Positions 52,778 to 62,657 of a stretch of 64,000 nt of DNA are shown here, in pieces; the first letter of the stretch is position 1; every line of letters starts with the position of its first letter. The DNA comes from Clavibacter sp. GTDB taxonomy: Bacteria; Actinomycetota; Actinomycetes; Nanopelagicales; Nanopelagicaceae. Both the position numbers and the translations under genes were made by a program. The notes below the pieces were generated by a model. That model ran no database searches, was not told where the DNA came from, and was given only the letters and a program-made list of their open reading frames with translations. Location of the stretch: the NCBI GenBank assembly GCA_003569145.1, contig BGOH01000004.1:62001-126000 (forward strand), in the 5' to 3' direction.

Positions 52778-54050
52778 AGCGCGACTTTCTAAGAAGTAAT
52801 ATTGCAAAGACAAAGTATGTCAGCGCAATTACTAAAGGCAATACTGCAGATTCTCCAGATGGTGGCAAGAGAAGCGCGGCAATTATTGCGCCAGAGACAA
52901 TCCCGCCATTTACTATTACGTCATAAACGGCAAATACTCGGCCGCGATAATTATCATCAATCTTTGATTGCACTAAAGCATCATTTGTTACCTTAACGCC
53001 TTGCCCCGCCATGCCAGCAAAGAAACCAGTGGCAACTAAAAAGAATTCACTTTGATTAAGTGCCAGAGCAATTGGAAGTATTCCGCTTGCAAAAAGTGAG
53101 TATCTAATCCAGGCATGTCTTCCGTATTTCTTTACTCCAAATGGGGCAATGATTGCACCGAGTGTTATACCAAGGCCTGCCACTGTAATTGCAAAAGCAA
53201 AGCCAGCAAGACCGGCATCAGGATCTGCTGGGTCATTAAAAGTATTTCTATTCAATAAAAGCGCCATTAAAGTTAGAGCTGTTAATCCGCCGCGTTGAAC
53301 AGCGGTTGCTGCAATTCCTGAGAAACAATCCCGGACTTTGCGAAGGAATCTATAGCCCTCAGCCATCTCTTTATATGCCGCAGCAATACTTTGCTTTCTA
53401 ATCTCATTAGCCATAGGGCCTAATTGCTCTCTCTTTAAACGAAGCGATAGAAGTGCTGCGATGAGAAAACAGATTGAGGCAAAAATTATTAAGCTGGCAT
53501 CTGCTTGATTAGCGCTGACTTCCCCTTCTAGGAGAGTGCGAATCCCAATTCCTACTCCTCCGCCGATTACAACAAAGACTGTTCCGCCAGTAACGGCAGC
53601 AGCATTAACTGAAACTAGAGTATTTCTCCCCTCAACTCCGTCAAGATTGATTAACAAAGGAAGACCTGCAGAGAGTCCAGCAAGGATTAAGCGATTAACA
53701 CCAAAGGCAAGAAGTACAAAGATTGTTAACTCAATTCCTGTCGCACCATTTCTTATTAGCCCTGCAATAAAGATTAAAGTGAGCGCTCTAAATAAATTGG
53801 CAAATAAAATAACCCTCTGTCTGGAAACTCGATCAAGAATAGTTCCAACAAATGGCCCAATTAAAGAGTAAGGAAGTAAGACAACAGCAAAGGCTGCGGC
53901 AGCAGATTTTGCATCTGGTTGCCGCTCCGGTGAGAATAAAACAAAGGAGGCTAGAGCTGATTGAAATACGCCATCTGTGAATTGCCCCATCCAACGAAGG
54001 GCAAGCAGTCTTCCCACAGCCGTTTTTCGTATGACTTTCCAGAAATTCAC
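52761..54050 (-). CDS. MFS transporter
   Basis: 429 aa, 12 TM-like, NDALVQSKIDDNYRGRVFAVYDV. Confidence 0.88.
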   Translation of the reverse strand: MNFWKVIRKTAVGRLLALRWMGQFTDGVFQSALASFVLFSPERQPDAKSAAAAFAVVLLPYSLIGPFVGTILDRVSRQRVILFANLFRALTLIFIAGLIRNGATGIELTIFVLLAFGVNRLILAGLSAGLPLLINLDGVEGRNTLVSVNAAAVTGGTVFVVIGGGVGIGIRTLLEGEVSANQADASLIIFASICFLIAALLSLRLKREQLGPMANEIRKQSIAAAYKEMAEGYRFLRKVRDCFSGIAATAVQRGGLTALTLMALLLNRNTFNDPADPDAGLAGFAFAITVAGLGITLGAIIAPFGVKKYGRHAWIRYSLFASGILPIALALNQSEFFLVATGFFAGMAGQGVKVTNDALVQSKIDDNYRGRVFAVYDVIVNGGIVSGAIIAALLLPPSGESAVLPLVIALTYFVFAILLLRKSRFNSDF

Positions 54051-54090
54051 ATCTCAAGCGTAGTTAATCTTTTGGCTTTATCCTTCTCCG

Positions 54091-54489
54091 ATGTGGTCTA
54101 AGCGAGCCTATGTTGATTTCACCTTGCGCAAGCGGGCAACTATTGCCGCTATCTATCGCGGGCTAAACACCACCTCTGATGCTTGTGACGCCCATCCATA
54201 CTTAAGAATGGCTGCTAAACACCATGGACTTCTAACGCAGCGAGATTGTCCAATGTGTCGCAGAGATAAAGTTCATGAGTTGCAGTACACCTTCGGTGAT
54301 CAACTTGGTCAATACTCAGGGCGTATTAAGAATGATTCAGAATTAGATGAGATGCAGAGTGAATTTGGAGAGTTTCGCGTCTATGTTGTTGAAGTCTGCT
54401 TAGGCTGTGGATGGAATCACTTAACTGCCTCTTTCCTTTTAGGAGATGGTCAAGAACGCAAGCCACCACGAAAGGCAAAGACTCTCTAG
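54091..54489 (+). CDS. DUF5318-like conserved actinobacterial protein
   Basis: DCPMCRRDKVHELQYTFGDQLGQYSGRI and VVEVCLGCGWNHL; upstream of ponA. Confidence 0.75.
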   Translation: MWSKRAYVDFTLRKRATIAAIYRGLNTTSDACDAHPYLRMAAKHHGLLTQRDCPMCRRDKVHELQYTFGDQLGQYSGRIKNDSELDEMQSEFGEFRVYVVEVCLGCGWNHLTASFLLGDGQERKPPRKAKTL

Positions 54490-54516
54490 TAGCTTTCACT
54501 TGGTTAGGCTAAGCAC

Positions 54517-56556
54517 ATGGAATGGCTGAAAAAACCTTGGGTAAAGCTGGGAATTCGAATCTCTGGCTTTTTATTTCTCATTGGAGCCACTGCTTTTACT
54601 ATCGCTTACTTCACAACAGATATTCCAGATCCAAATGATTATGTAAATTCTCAATCCACAATAATCCAATTCTCTGATGGCGATGAAGTGGGAAGAATTG
54701 GCGCACAAAATCGCACCATTGTTCCGCTAGCTGGTGTACCTCAAGATCTAAGACGAGCAGTTCTTGCTGCCGAAGATAAAGGCTTTTATTCGCAAGGCGC
54801 TTTTAACCCACTAGCAATATTAAGAGGGGCGATAAATACCGCACTTGGTAGAGGCTTGCAAGGTGGCTCAACAATTACTCAGCAATATGCAAAGACTGCA
54901 TTTCTAACTCCAGATCGAACAATTCAAAGAAAAATCATTGAGCTAATTGTTGCTATTAAACTTGAGAATCAATTATCAAAAGATCAAATCTTTGAAAATT
55001 ACTTAAACACTATTTATTTTGGCCGCGGAGCATATGGCGTAGAGACTGGGGCAAAGGTCTATTTTGGCAAGAGTGCAAACCAACTAACTATTCCGCAAGC
55101 TGCAGTTCTAGCAGCGATATTGCGCTCCCCTGGCTACTACGACCCAGAGTATCGAGAGGGAAATAAGGAGCGCTTAGAGGCTCGGTATAAATATGTTCTA
55201 AACAACATGGTTGGTGAAGGTTGGCTAGAGAGAGCTGAAGCCGATAGGTATTTGAAGAAGGTTCCTGAAATTCGTCCTCGACTTAGCACTGGACAATTAG
55301 CAGGAAACAAAGGTCATTTAATTGAGGCAGTAAAGAAAGAATTAAATTCTCTAGGTTTTACTGAAGAAGAGTTGATGATTGGCGGACTTATTGTTCGAAC
55401 CACCCTAGAGAAGGGCCCACAGACTGCGGCAGAGACTGCAGTCTTTAAACAATCTCCAGAAAATGCCCCAGATGATCTTCGTATTGGTCTAGTTTCAATC
55501 AGGCCTGGAACTGGCGAGATTGTGGCAATGTTTGGCGGAAAAGATTATTTAGAGCGACAATTAAACGATGCTACGCAAGGAATTACCCAAGCAGGATCAA
55601 CATTTAAACCATTTGCCCTCGTTGCAGCCCTTGAACAAGGAATATCCCTTGCAAGTGTTTGGAATGGAGATGGACCAAAGATCTTTGATGACTTTTTAGG
55701 TCGGCCATACGAAGTTTCAAATTATGGCAATAAGTCATTTGGAGATGTCACACTGCTTAATGCAAGCGCTGTCTCTGTTAACACAATCTATGTTCCACTA
55801 GGTATTAAAGTAGGTGTAGATAAAGTTATTGATGCTGCAAGAAGAGCTGGCATACCAGAGAGCGTTGCTATGGTGCCATCTCCTTCGGTAGTGCTTGGTG
55901 TAGCAAGCCCAAGAGTTATTGATGTTGCTAACTCATTTGCTACCTTTGCGGCAAATGGCATCAAATCAAAACCATTTCTAGTTAAAGAAGTGCTAGGTCC
56001 AAATAAAGGAATCCTTTATCAAGCTCGGATTGAGACTGAACAAGTCTTCGATGAGAGCGTTATGGCAGATCTTAATTACGCACTTGGCGAGGTAGTAAGA
56101 GCTGGAACTGCATCCTCGGCTTTAAGAGGATTTGGTAGACCGGCTGCCGGAAAGACTGGAACTTCTCAATCAAATGCTTCTGCTTGGTTTACTGGATATA
56201 CCCCGCAACTTGCAACATCTATTGCATTTTATAGAAATGATGCCACTGAATCACTAAATGGAATTGGCGGGCTAAATTCTGTAACTGGTGGAAGTTTTCC
56301 AGCTCGAATCTGGAACGCATATATGAAGGCAGCTCTTAAAGGCCAACCAAAATTGGATTTTGCTGCGCCCACATTTATTGGTGGAGTTGATTCATTTCCA
56401 ATTCCAGACCCAGTAGCAACAATTGCGCCATCAGATGCTGCCGCATGGTGTTCTACTGCAGATCTTGAAGGAGCTATGAAGGATCTAAAAGAGTTCTGCA
56501 CAAAGGCGTTAAAGAAATATCTAATTACTACCCCTGCTCCTAAGGACAAACCATAA
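54517..56556 (+). CDS. Bifunctional penicillin-binding protein (transglycosylase/transpeptidase)
   Basis: AEDKGFYSQGAFNPLAILRGAINTALGRGLQGGSTITQQYAK; AGSTFKPF; GKTGTSQ. Confidence 0.95.
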   Translation: MEWLKKPWVKLGIRISGFLFLIGATAFTIAYFTTDIPDPNDYVNSQSTIIQFSDGDEVGRIGAQNRTIVPLAGVPQDLRRAVLAAEDKGFYSQGAFNPLAILRGAINTALGRGLQGGSTITQQYAKTAFLTPDRTIQRKIIELIVAIKLENQLSKDQIFENYLNTIYFGRGAYGVETGAKVYFGKSANQLTIPQAAVLAAILRSPGYYDPEYREGNKERLEARYKYVLNNMVGEGWLERAEADRYLKKVPEIRPRLSTGQLAGNKGHLIEAVKKELNSLGFTEEELMIGGLIVRTTLEKGPQTAAETAVFKQSPENAPDDLRIGLVSIRPGTGEIVAMFGGKDYLERQLNDATQGITQAGSTFKPFALVAALEQGISLASVWNGDGPKIFDDFLGRPYEVSNYGNKSFGDVTLLNASAVSVNTIYVPLGIKVGVDKVIDAARRAGIPESVAMVPSPSVVLGVASPRVIDVANSFATFAANGIKSKPFLVKEVLGPNKGILYQARIETEQVFDESVMADLNYALGEVVRAGTASSALRGFGRPAAGKTGTSQSNASAWFTGYTPQLATSIAFYRNDATESLNGIGGLNSVTGGSFPARIWNAYMKAALKGQPKLDFAAPTFIGGVDSFPIPDPVATIAPSDAAAWCSTADLEGAMKDLKEFCTKALKKYLITTPAPKDKP

Positions 56557-56557
56557 A

Positions 56558-57783
56558 GTGTTAAAGAGCAAGAGCCTGCAGATAGCTCTGCTAGTAACGC
56601 TCATTGCCACACTACTTTCCTTTGCAAAATTCAATCACTGCCGCGGCACCAATTGGGTAAGCCCAGATGTCTATATCCATATGTGTTATTCAGACATTTC
56701 AGCCCTCTATGGAGCAAGACAGATAAATACAGATCAATGGCCTTATGCATCAGCTGATAATTCACTGGAGTATCCAGTACTAACAGGAGTAGTCACTTAT
56801 TTAACTGGTCTATTAATTGATGATCCAAATGGATATCGCGCCTACTTTGATGTGAATGCTTTCTTGATTGTGCTTTTGTTGTTTGCATCTGTTTTTATCC
56901 TCTGGCGCCTTGCTCCTAAATACACCCCGCTATTTCCAATTGCGCCAGCAGTCTTTGGCTCACTCTTTATCAATTGGGATATTTGGGCCGTTTTATTTGC
57001 TCTTCTTGCAATCTACTTCTTTCAAAACAGACCTAATCTTTCAGCACTCTTTCTAGGGGTTGCTATTTCAATAAAATTTTATCCAGGAATAATCCTTTTT
57101 GCGATTTCCTTGCTTCTCTGGAGCCAGCAAAACGTTTAGCGCTAATTAAATATTTAGCAATCACTTTAATCTCCTGGCTAGTTATCAATCTGCCGGTAGC
57201 TATTAATAGCTATGAAGGCTGGATGCGTTTCTTTAAATTAAATCTTGATCGAGATAGCGATCTTGGCTCAATTTGGTATGCCGCAAATCTCCTTGGGTTT
57301 TACGGCGGAAATATAAATAATTTAACCATCATTGCTTTTCTAATAGCACTTGGAGCTATTGCGCTCTTCTTCTTTGCAACTGCCCCATCAAGAAGTGATC
57401 TGGCGAATTTAAGCACCGTTGCCTTTTTAACTCTTGCTGCTTTTGTAACTATTAGTAAGGTCTATTCACCGCAGTACATCCTCTGGCTAACTCCACTTGC
57501 GGTGTTGGCTTTAAGTAAAGATAGCCAACGCTTTGCATTCTGGGTTTGGCAGGCAAGTGAGGCGCTTTATCACTTTGCTATCTGGCAGTACTTAGCTTCC
57601 TACTCTGGTGCAAAGTTTGGCCTAAGCGAGGATCTATACGCCCTTGCTATTTTGATTCGAATTGCAGGTCTTGCCTATTTCTCAAGGGCCCTAATTAAGG
57701 CTGCTCTGGCAGAGCGATCCCAAAGCCTGCGTAATGCACAGAAAAACCCGTTGGATTTTCTCCCTGACAGTATCTACGGCTAG
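56558..57783 (+). pseudogene. GT87/DUF2029-like polyprenol-dependent glycosyltransferase, apparent 1-nt deletion
   Basis: DWPYASADNSLEYPVLTGVVTYL, ISIKFYPGIIL, SKVYSPQYILWLTPL; frame change near 57120. Confidence 0.82.
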
Positions 57784-57860
57784 GCTCGCCCTCCTTTCCT
57801 TTTTTAAAGGGCTCCCGCTTTGGGGGCTTAAAGAAGAAGGTTTAAGGAAATGTAAGTAAC

Positions 57861-57904
57861 CCTCCTGTCGCGGAGAGACCGTGACCGAATGAGTCCGAAG
57901 GAGG
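57861..57904 (+). promoter_or_regulatory. Candidate structured rpsF leader (S6:S18-like), SD-sequestering
   Basis: CCTCC(57861-57865)/GGAGG(57900-57904) outer helix, TCGCGG-AGAGA-CCGTGA inner hairpin followed by CCG. Confidence 0.6.
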
Positions 57905-57916
57905 TGGGTTTAACGC

Positions 57917-58201
57917 ATGCGTCGCTATGAATTAATGGTGATCCTAGATCCCGATCTAGAAGAGCGCACAGTGGCACCAAGTCTTGAGACATATCTTAAG
58001 ATCATAAAAGAATCAGGTGGTCGCGTAGACAAACTTGATATCTGGGGCAAGAGAAGAATGGCATTTGAAATCGCAAAAAAGAGCGAAGGTATTTATGCCG
58101 TTGTTGATATGCATTGTGAGCCAGCAGCAATTAAAGAGCTGGACCGTCAACTAAATCTGAATGAAGCAGTGCTTCGTACAAAAGTTGTCCGTCCAGAATA
58201 A
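57917..58201 (+). CDS. rpsF: 30S ribosomal protein S6
   Basis: [21 protein letters not shown]...[19 protein letters not shown]. Confidence 0.97.
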   Translation: MRRYELMVILDPDLEERTVAPSLETYLKIIKESGGRVDKLDIWGKRRMAFEIAKKSEGIYAVVDMHCEPAAIKELDRQLNLNEAVLRTKVVRPE

Positions 58202-58247
58202 ATCCGCAGATAAGTAGAGACCACTTAAAGTAGATAGAGGATAAGAA

Positions 58248-58742
58248 ATGGCAGCCGGAGATACACAAATCACACTCGTTGGTAATTTAACTAGCGATCC
58301 AGAACTGCGCTTCACACCATCAGGTGCTGCAGTTGCAAAGTTCACCGTGGCATCAACACCACGTTATATGGACCGCCAGACAAATGAATGGAAAGACGGA
58401 GATACTCTCTTTCTTAACTGTCAGATCTGGCGTCAAGCAGCAGAGAATGTTGCCGAGTCACTTACTCGCGGAATGCGCGTAATTGTCTCTGGTCGTTTAA
58501 AGCAGCGTTCATATGAAACTAAAGAAGGCGAAAAGCGCACCGTTTATGAAGTTGAGGTCGATGAAGTCGGTCCATCACTTCGAAACGCAACCGCTAAGGT
58601 CACAAAGACCACACGCCAAGGCGGTAATAACACCAGCTTTAGCGCACCAACTGAATCAAGCGATGATCCTTGGTCATCACCGGCAGGCGTTAGTGGCGGA
58701 GGATGGACATCCACCACCGCTGATGAACAGCCACCGTTTTAA
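58248..58742 (+). CDS. ssb: Single-stranded DNA-binding protein
   Basis: [29 protein letters not shown]; acidic tail DEQPPF. Confidence 0.97.
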   Translation: MAAGDTQITLVGNLTSDPELRFTPSGAAVAKFTVASTPRYMDRQTNEWKDGDTLFLNCQIWRQAAENVAESLTRGMRVIVSGRLKQRSYETKEGEKRTVYEVEVDEVGPSLRNATAKVTKTTRQGGNNTSFSAPTESSDDPWSSPAGVSGGGWTSTTADEQPPF

Positions 58743-58757
58743 TATAAACCAACCATT

Positions 58758-58775
58758 CCGCCCTTAATCAGGCGG
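58758..58775 (+). other. Small hairpin CCGCC-cttaatca-GGCGG between ssb and rpsR
   Basis: 5-bp perfect inverted repeat. Confidence 0.45.
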
Positions 58776-58798
58776 GCCCTAAAAGAAGGAGCACCACA

Positions 58799-59077
58799 AT
58801 GGGAGCACGTTCCAACCGGACGCTGAAGCAGAAACCAAAGGTTTCGCCAGCGTTAAATAAGAAGTTTAAGAAAAAGCCCTGCAGTTTCTGCAGAGATAAG
58901 GTCACCTATATCGACTATAAAGATGTAGCGACCCTGCGCAAATACATCACTGATCGCGGCAAGATTCGTGCAAGACGAATTACAGGTGCTTGTACTCAGC
59001 ACCAACGCCAGATCTCTGATGCTGTTAAAAACAGTCGTGAAGTAGCGCTACTTCCCTACACCTCAACAGCGCGATAA
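58799..59077 (+). CDS. rpsR: 30S ribosomal protein S18
   Basis: [44 protein letters not shown]. Confidence 0.97.
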   Translation: MGARSNRTLKQKPKVSPALNKKFKKKPCSFCRDKVTYIDYKDVATLRKYITDRGKIRARRITGACTQHQRQISDAVKNSREVALLPYTSTAR

Positions 59078-59091
59078 GGAGAGGATAAAAA

Positions 59092-59535
59092 ATGAAACTA
59101 ATCCTTACTCGTGAAGTTGCAGGTCTTGGAAATCCAGGCGATGTAGTTAATGTTAAAGATGGCTATGCCAGAAACTTCCTTCTACCTAGAGGATCAGCAA
59201 TTGCTTGGTCTAAGGGTGGCGAGAGCCAGATTGAAGGAATTCGCAAAGCTCGTCAAAACCGAGAGATTCGCGATAAAGATCATGCCAATGAGATCAAGGC
59301 AAAGCTTGAAGAAGCAAACCTTGAAATCAAAGCAAAGGTCGGAGCAACTGGTCGCCTCTTTGGTTCAGTAACAGAGAAAGACATTGCGTTAGTAATTAAG
59401 AGCGCAACTGGTATTGATGTTGATCGCCATAAGATCAAACTAGTTAAGCATGTGAAGAACCTTGGTAAGCATTCAGCTAGGGTCTCACTTATGACTGGAG
59501 TGGCAGCAAATATCACCATTAACGTTGTTGAATAA
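59092..59535 (+). CDS. rplI: 50S ribosomal protein L9
   Basis: MKLILTREVAGLGNPGDVVNVKDGYARNFLLPRG. Confidence 0.97.
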   Translation: MKLILTREVAGLGNPGDVVNVKDGYARNFLLPRGSAIAWSKGGESQIEGIRKARQNREIRDKDHANEIKAKLEEANLEIKAKVGATGRLFGSVTEKDIALVIKSATGIDVDRHKIKLVKHVKNLGKHSARVSLMTGVAANITINVVE

Positions 59536-59550
59536 TTAAACGTTAGAGAA

Positions 59551-59580
59551 AACGGCTCGCCACGCGCGGGCCGTTTTTTA
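59551..59580 (+). terminator. Rho-independent terminator after rplI
   Basis: AACGGCtCGC...GCGgGCCGTT followed by T-run. Confidence 0.85.
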
Positions 59581-59636
59581 TTTTCCAATTGCAAAGCAGT
59601 TTGAAATCTCAACTATTGAGAATTTGAAATAAATCT

Positions 59637-59763
59637 TTACCCACAGAGCAAGAGCTCTCTGACCTGCGTGTTTGCTGAGAAATTGGAAGTTACCCACATT
59701 TCCTCCACAAGCTCCACACAGGATTTGGGGTACTTACCCACAGATATGGAACTTTTACCCACA
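59637..59763 (+). promoter_or_regulatory. Cluster of four TTACCCACA (DnaA-box-like) motifs upstream of dnaB
   Basis: Exact TTACCCACA at 59637, 59690, 59734 and 59755. Confidence 0.6.
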
Positions 59764-59826
59764 ACCCAATACACAGCAAAAATCAATGAATTAGCCCCTG
59801 TCAGTGCTGGGTAAGAGGATACGCAC

Positions 59827-61224
59827 ATGAGTCTGGCTGAGGTCCCAAATTTTGATGAGCGCAGATCAAGCGCGCCTGAATTTGATCGCACGCCCCCACA
59901 AGATTTAGTTGCTGAACAATCAGTTCTTGGTGGAATGCTCTTATCAAAAGATGCAATTGGTGAAGTTGTTGAAGTAATTAGACATCGAGATTTTTATCGG
60001 CCAGCACATGAATTAATCTTTGAAGTCATTGTTGATCTCTATGGCAAAGGTGAACCAGCAGATGCAGTAACTGTTTCGGCTGAGCTAACAAAGCGTGGTG
60101 AGATTACAAGAGCTGGTGGCGCTCCATATCTGCACACGCTTATCTCTGCTGTTCCAACTGCAGCGAATGCTAGCTATTACGCAAAGATTGTTAGAGAGCG
60201 AGCCATCGCTAGAAGACTTGTTGAAGCGGGAACAAAGATTGTTCAATTAGGTTATGCCGCAGAGGGCGATGTTGATTCAATTGTTGATATGGCCGAGCAA
60301 GAGGTTTATCAAGTAACTGAGAGACGAGCCGGGGAAGATTTTGTTCAGTTAAGTTCTTTAATTCCAACTGCGCTTGATCAGATTGAGAAGTTGCAATCAG
60401 GAGAGCTAGCAGAGGGTATTAAAACTGGTTTTAAAGATTTAGATGCTCTAACAAATGGTTTCCATCCTGGGAATATGATTGTCATTGCAGCTCGTCCTGC
60501 AGTTGGTAAATCAACCCTTGGTCTTGATATTGCAAGACATGCATCTATTACAAATGGTGATTGCTCAGTTATCTTCTCACTTGAGATGAGCCGATCTGAA
60601 ATTACTATGCGCATGCTCTCAGCAGAGGCCAGAGTTGCTCTTAACAATATTCGCTCAGGTGCGCTTAGCGATGAAGAGTGGTCACGCCTTGCTCGAAGAA
60701 TGGGCGAAATCAATGAAGCACCGCTATTTATTGATGATTCACCTAATCTTTCAATGATGGAAATTAGAGCAAAAGCTAGAAGACTTAAACAGCGCCATGA
60801 TTTGAAATTAGTTGTTATTGACTATCTCCAGCTGATGACCTCAGGAAAGCGCGTAGAAAATCGTCAGCAAGAGGTCTCTGAGTTCTCTCGTCAACTAAAG
60901 CTTCTTGCAAAAGAGCTTAATGTTCCTGTTGTTGCCATCTCACAGCTAAATCGTTCTCCAGAGCAGCGCTCCGATAAGAAGCCACTTCTCTCTGATCTTC
61001 GTGAATCAGGATCTATCGAGCAGGATGCCGACCTTGTTATCTTGCTACACCGCGATGATCTCTATGATTCACAGAATCGCTCCGGCGAGGCAGATCTAAT
61101 TGTTGCTAAACATAGAAATGGACCAACAAAGACAATTACTGTGGCCTCGCTTCTTCACTTTGCAAAATTTGGCGATATTGCACCGAAGTATGCTGCCCCT
61201 GAAAAGTTTGTTAAAGATAACTAA
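59827..61224 (+). CDS. dnaB: Replicative DNA helicase DnaB (no intein)
   Basis: PPQDLVAEQSVLGGMLLSKDAI, ARPAVGKSTLGLDIARH, VVIDYLQLM, GSIEQDADLVILLHRD. Confidence 0.97.
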   Translation: MSLAEVPNFDERRSSAPEFDRTPPQDLVAEQSVLGGMLLSKDAIGEVVEVIRHRDFYRPAHELIFEVIVDLYGKGEPADAVTVSAELTKRGEITRAGGAPYLHTLISAVPTAANASYYAKIVRERAIARRLVEAGTKIVQLGYAAEGDVDSIVDMAEQEVYQVTERRAGEDFVQLSSLIPTALDQIEKLQSGELAEGIKTGFKDLDALTNGFHPGNMIVIAARPAVGKSTLGLDIARHASITNGDCSVIFSLEMSRSEITMRMLSAEARVALNNIRSGALSDEEWSRLARRMGEINEAPLFIDDSPNLSMMEIRAKARRLKQRHDLKLVVIDYLQLMTSGKRVENRQQEVSEFSRQLKLLAKELNVPVVAISQLNRSPEQRSDKKPLLSDLRESGSIEQDADLVILLHRDDLYDSQNRSGEADLIVAKHRNGPTKTITVASLLHFAKFGDIAPKYAAPEKFVKDN

Positions 61225-61718
61225 ACGATTTTTCTTAGCTCTCCAGTTTTAACATCAAAAATTGCTCCCACAACTTCTAAATCTTTTGGAAGTATCGGAT
61301 AATTTTTAATACTTGCTACATCATCTTTTAGAGCAGCTACTTGATCTGTAACAGTTCTAATCTCAATAGATCTAGTATCAATGCCTGATGCATCAAAGAG
61401 CGCTTGGTGAATCTGCTCCTCTGTTCCACTTGCCATACGGCAATCGGTATGTGGCATTACCAAGACTCTCTTTACCTCAAGAAGGTAGGTCGCAAGAAGC
61501 AGGGTTCGAAGCATGTCATCTGTTACACGCGCACCAGCGTTACGCAGGATTTTTACATCCCCTGCGCTCATTCCAACAATTCTTAACGGATCTATTCTTG
61601 AATCCATACAGGTAACGATGGCTAAACCTTTTGCTGCTCGGCCGCTTAAACCACTTGATTTATAGCTCTTTACATACTCGCTATTTGCGGCAAATATTGC
61701 ATCAAATTCACTACTCAA
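61221..61718 (-). CDS. Beta-carbonic anhydrase-like protein
   Basis: VTCMDSRIDPLRIVGMSAGDVKILRNAGARV, MPHTDCRM. Confidence 0.92.
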   Translation of the reverse strand: MSSEFDAIFAANSEYVKSYKSSGLSGRAAKGLAIVTCMDSRIDPLRIVGMSAGDVKILRNAGARVTDDMLRTLLLATYLLEVKRVLVMPHTDCRMASGTEEQIHQALFDASGIDTRSIEIRTVTDQVAALKDDVASIKNYPILPKDLEVVGAIFDVKTGELRKIV

Positions 61719-62640
61719 TGACCACCTGCCTTCACTCGCGCTTTATCAGCGACAAATATACCGAGTAGCACGACTACGCAGCCGATCAATTGGATTCCAC
61801 TCAAACTCTCACTTAGCCACCACCAGGCAAATATTCCTGCTAGAACTGGCTCAATCATTCCAAAGATACTCGCAGTCGATGCTGAGAGAATCTTGAGGCC
61901 ACTGACAACAAGAAGATATGGCGCAATAGTTCCCATAACAACTATCCAAAGAATTAAAACCCAGCCAGGGAGGCTGTATTGGCTAAAACGACCCAGCAGC
62001 TCCATATCTTTAGTAAATACCTCTACTGGAAATTGCCAAGCTGGTAATACAAAGAAGAGAAGGGCGCTTGAAACTCCAAAACCCCAAACAGAAATTGCAG
62101 CACTTGTTTTGTTTTACCTAAGCGATCTCCAATAAGAAAGTATCCAGCGAGTGCAAATGCATCAAGCAGGGCTGCAATTAGCCCAATTTTATCCAGTGAG
62201 ATACCAGACCAAACTTGAGTGATAAGAAGCAGTCCTGTAAAACTTAGCAAGATGGCATACCAGAGAGAATTTGGAACATGTTTCTTTAAAACAAAGCGTA
62301 GAAATAAAAGAATCCAAATAGGAGCTGTGAATTCAATTAATAAGGCAACGCCAACATAAAGTCGTTCAATAGCGACAAAGTAAAAGGCTTGAACAAGCGC
62401 TACCCCTACAACTCCAAATGCAATTAACCAAGGCAATTCTTTTTTGGTGGTTTTTAGTTCTGATCTTCTAAATGTGAAGTAGATAGCAAAGAGGATTACA
62501 AATGCCCCGCCGGTTCTTATCTGAGTCAGGCGCCAGGCCGAGAGGCCATCAACAAGAACAATCTTTGAAATGATGCCATTAAAGGAGAAGAGAAGGGCCC
62601 CAGATAGCAGGTATATCTCACCACGAAGCTTTGTTAGCAC
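61715..62640 (-). pseudogene. EamA/DMT-family transporter, apparent 1-nt deletion
   Basis: Two five-TM EamA-like halves; frame change near 62104 (GKTKQ | SAAISVWGFGVSSALLFFVLPAWQFPVEV). Confidence 0.85.
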
Positions 62641-62657
62641 TTGCGTACTTTACAGGG

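Noticed and set aside
53536-53871. + strand ORF opposite the MFS transporter
   Set aside because: Antisense open frame with low-complexity composition; the opposite strand has a clear transporter.
59827-61224. Possible intein in DnaB (also considered for GyrA/GyrB)
   Set aside because: All three proteins are of normal length with contiguous catalytic motifs.
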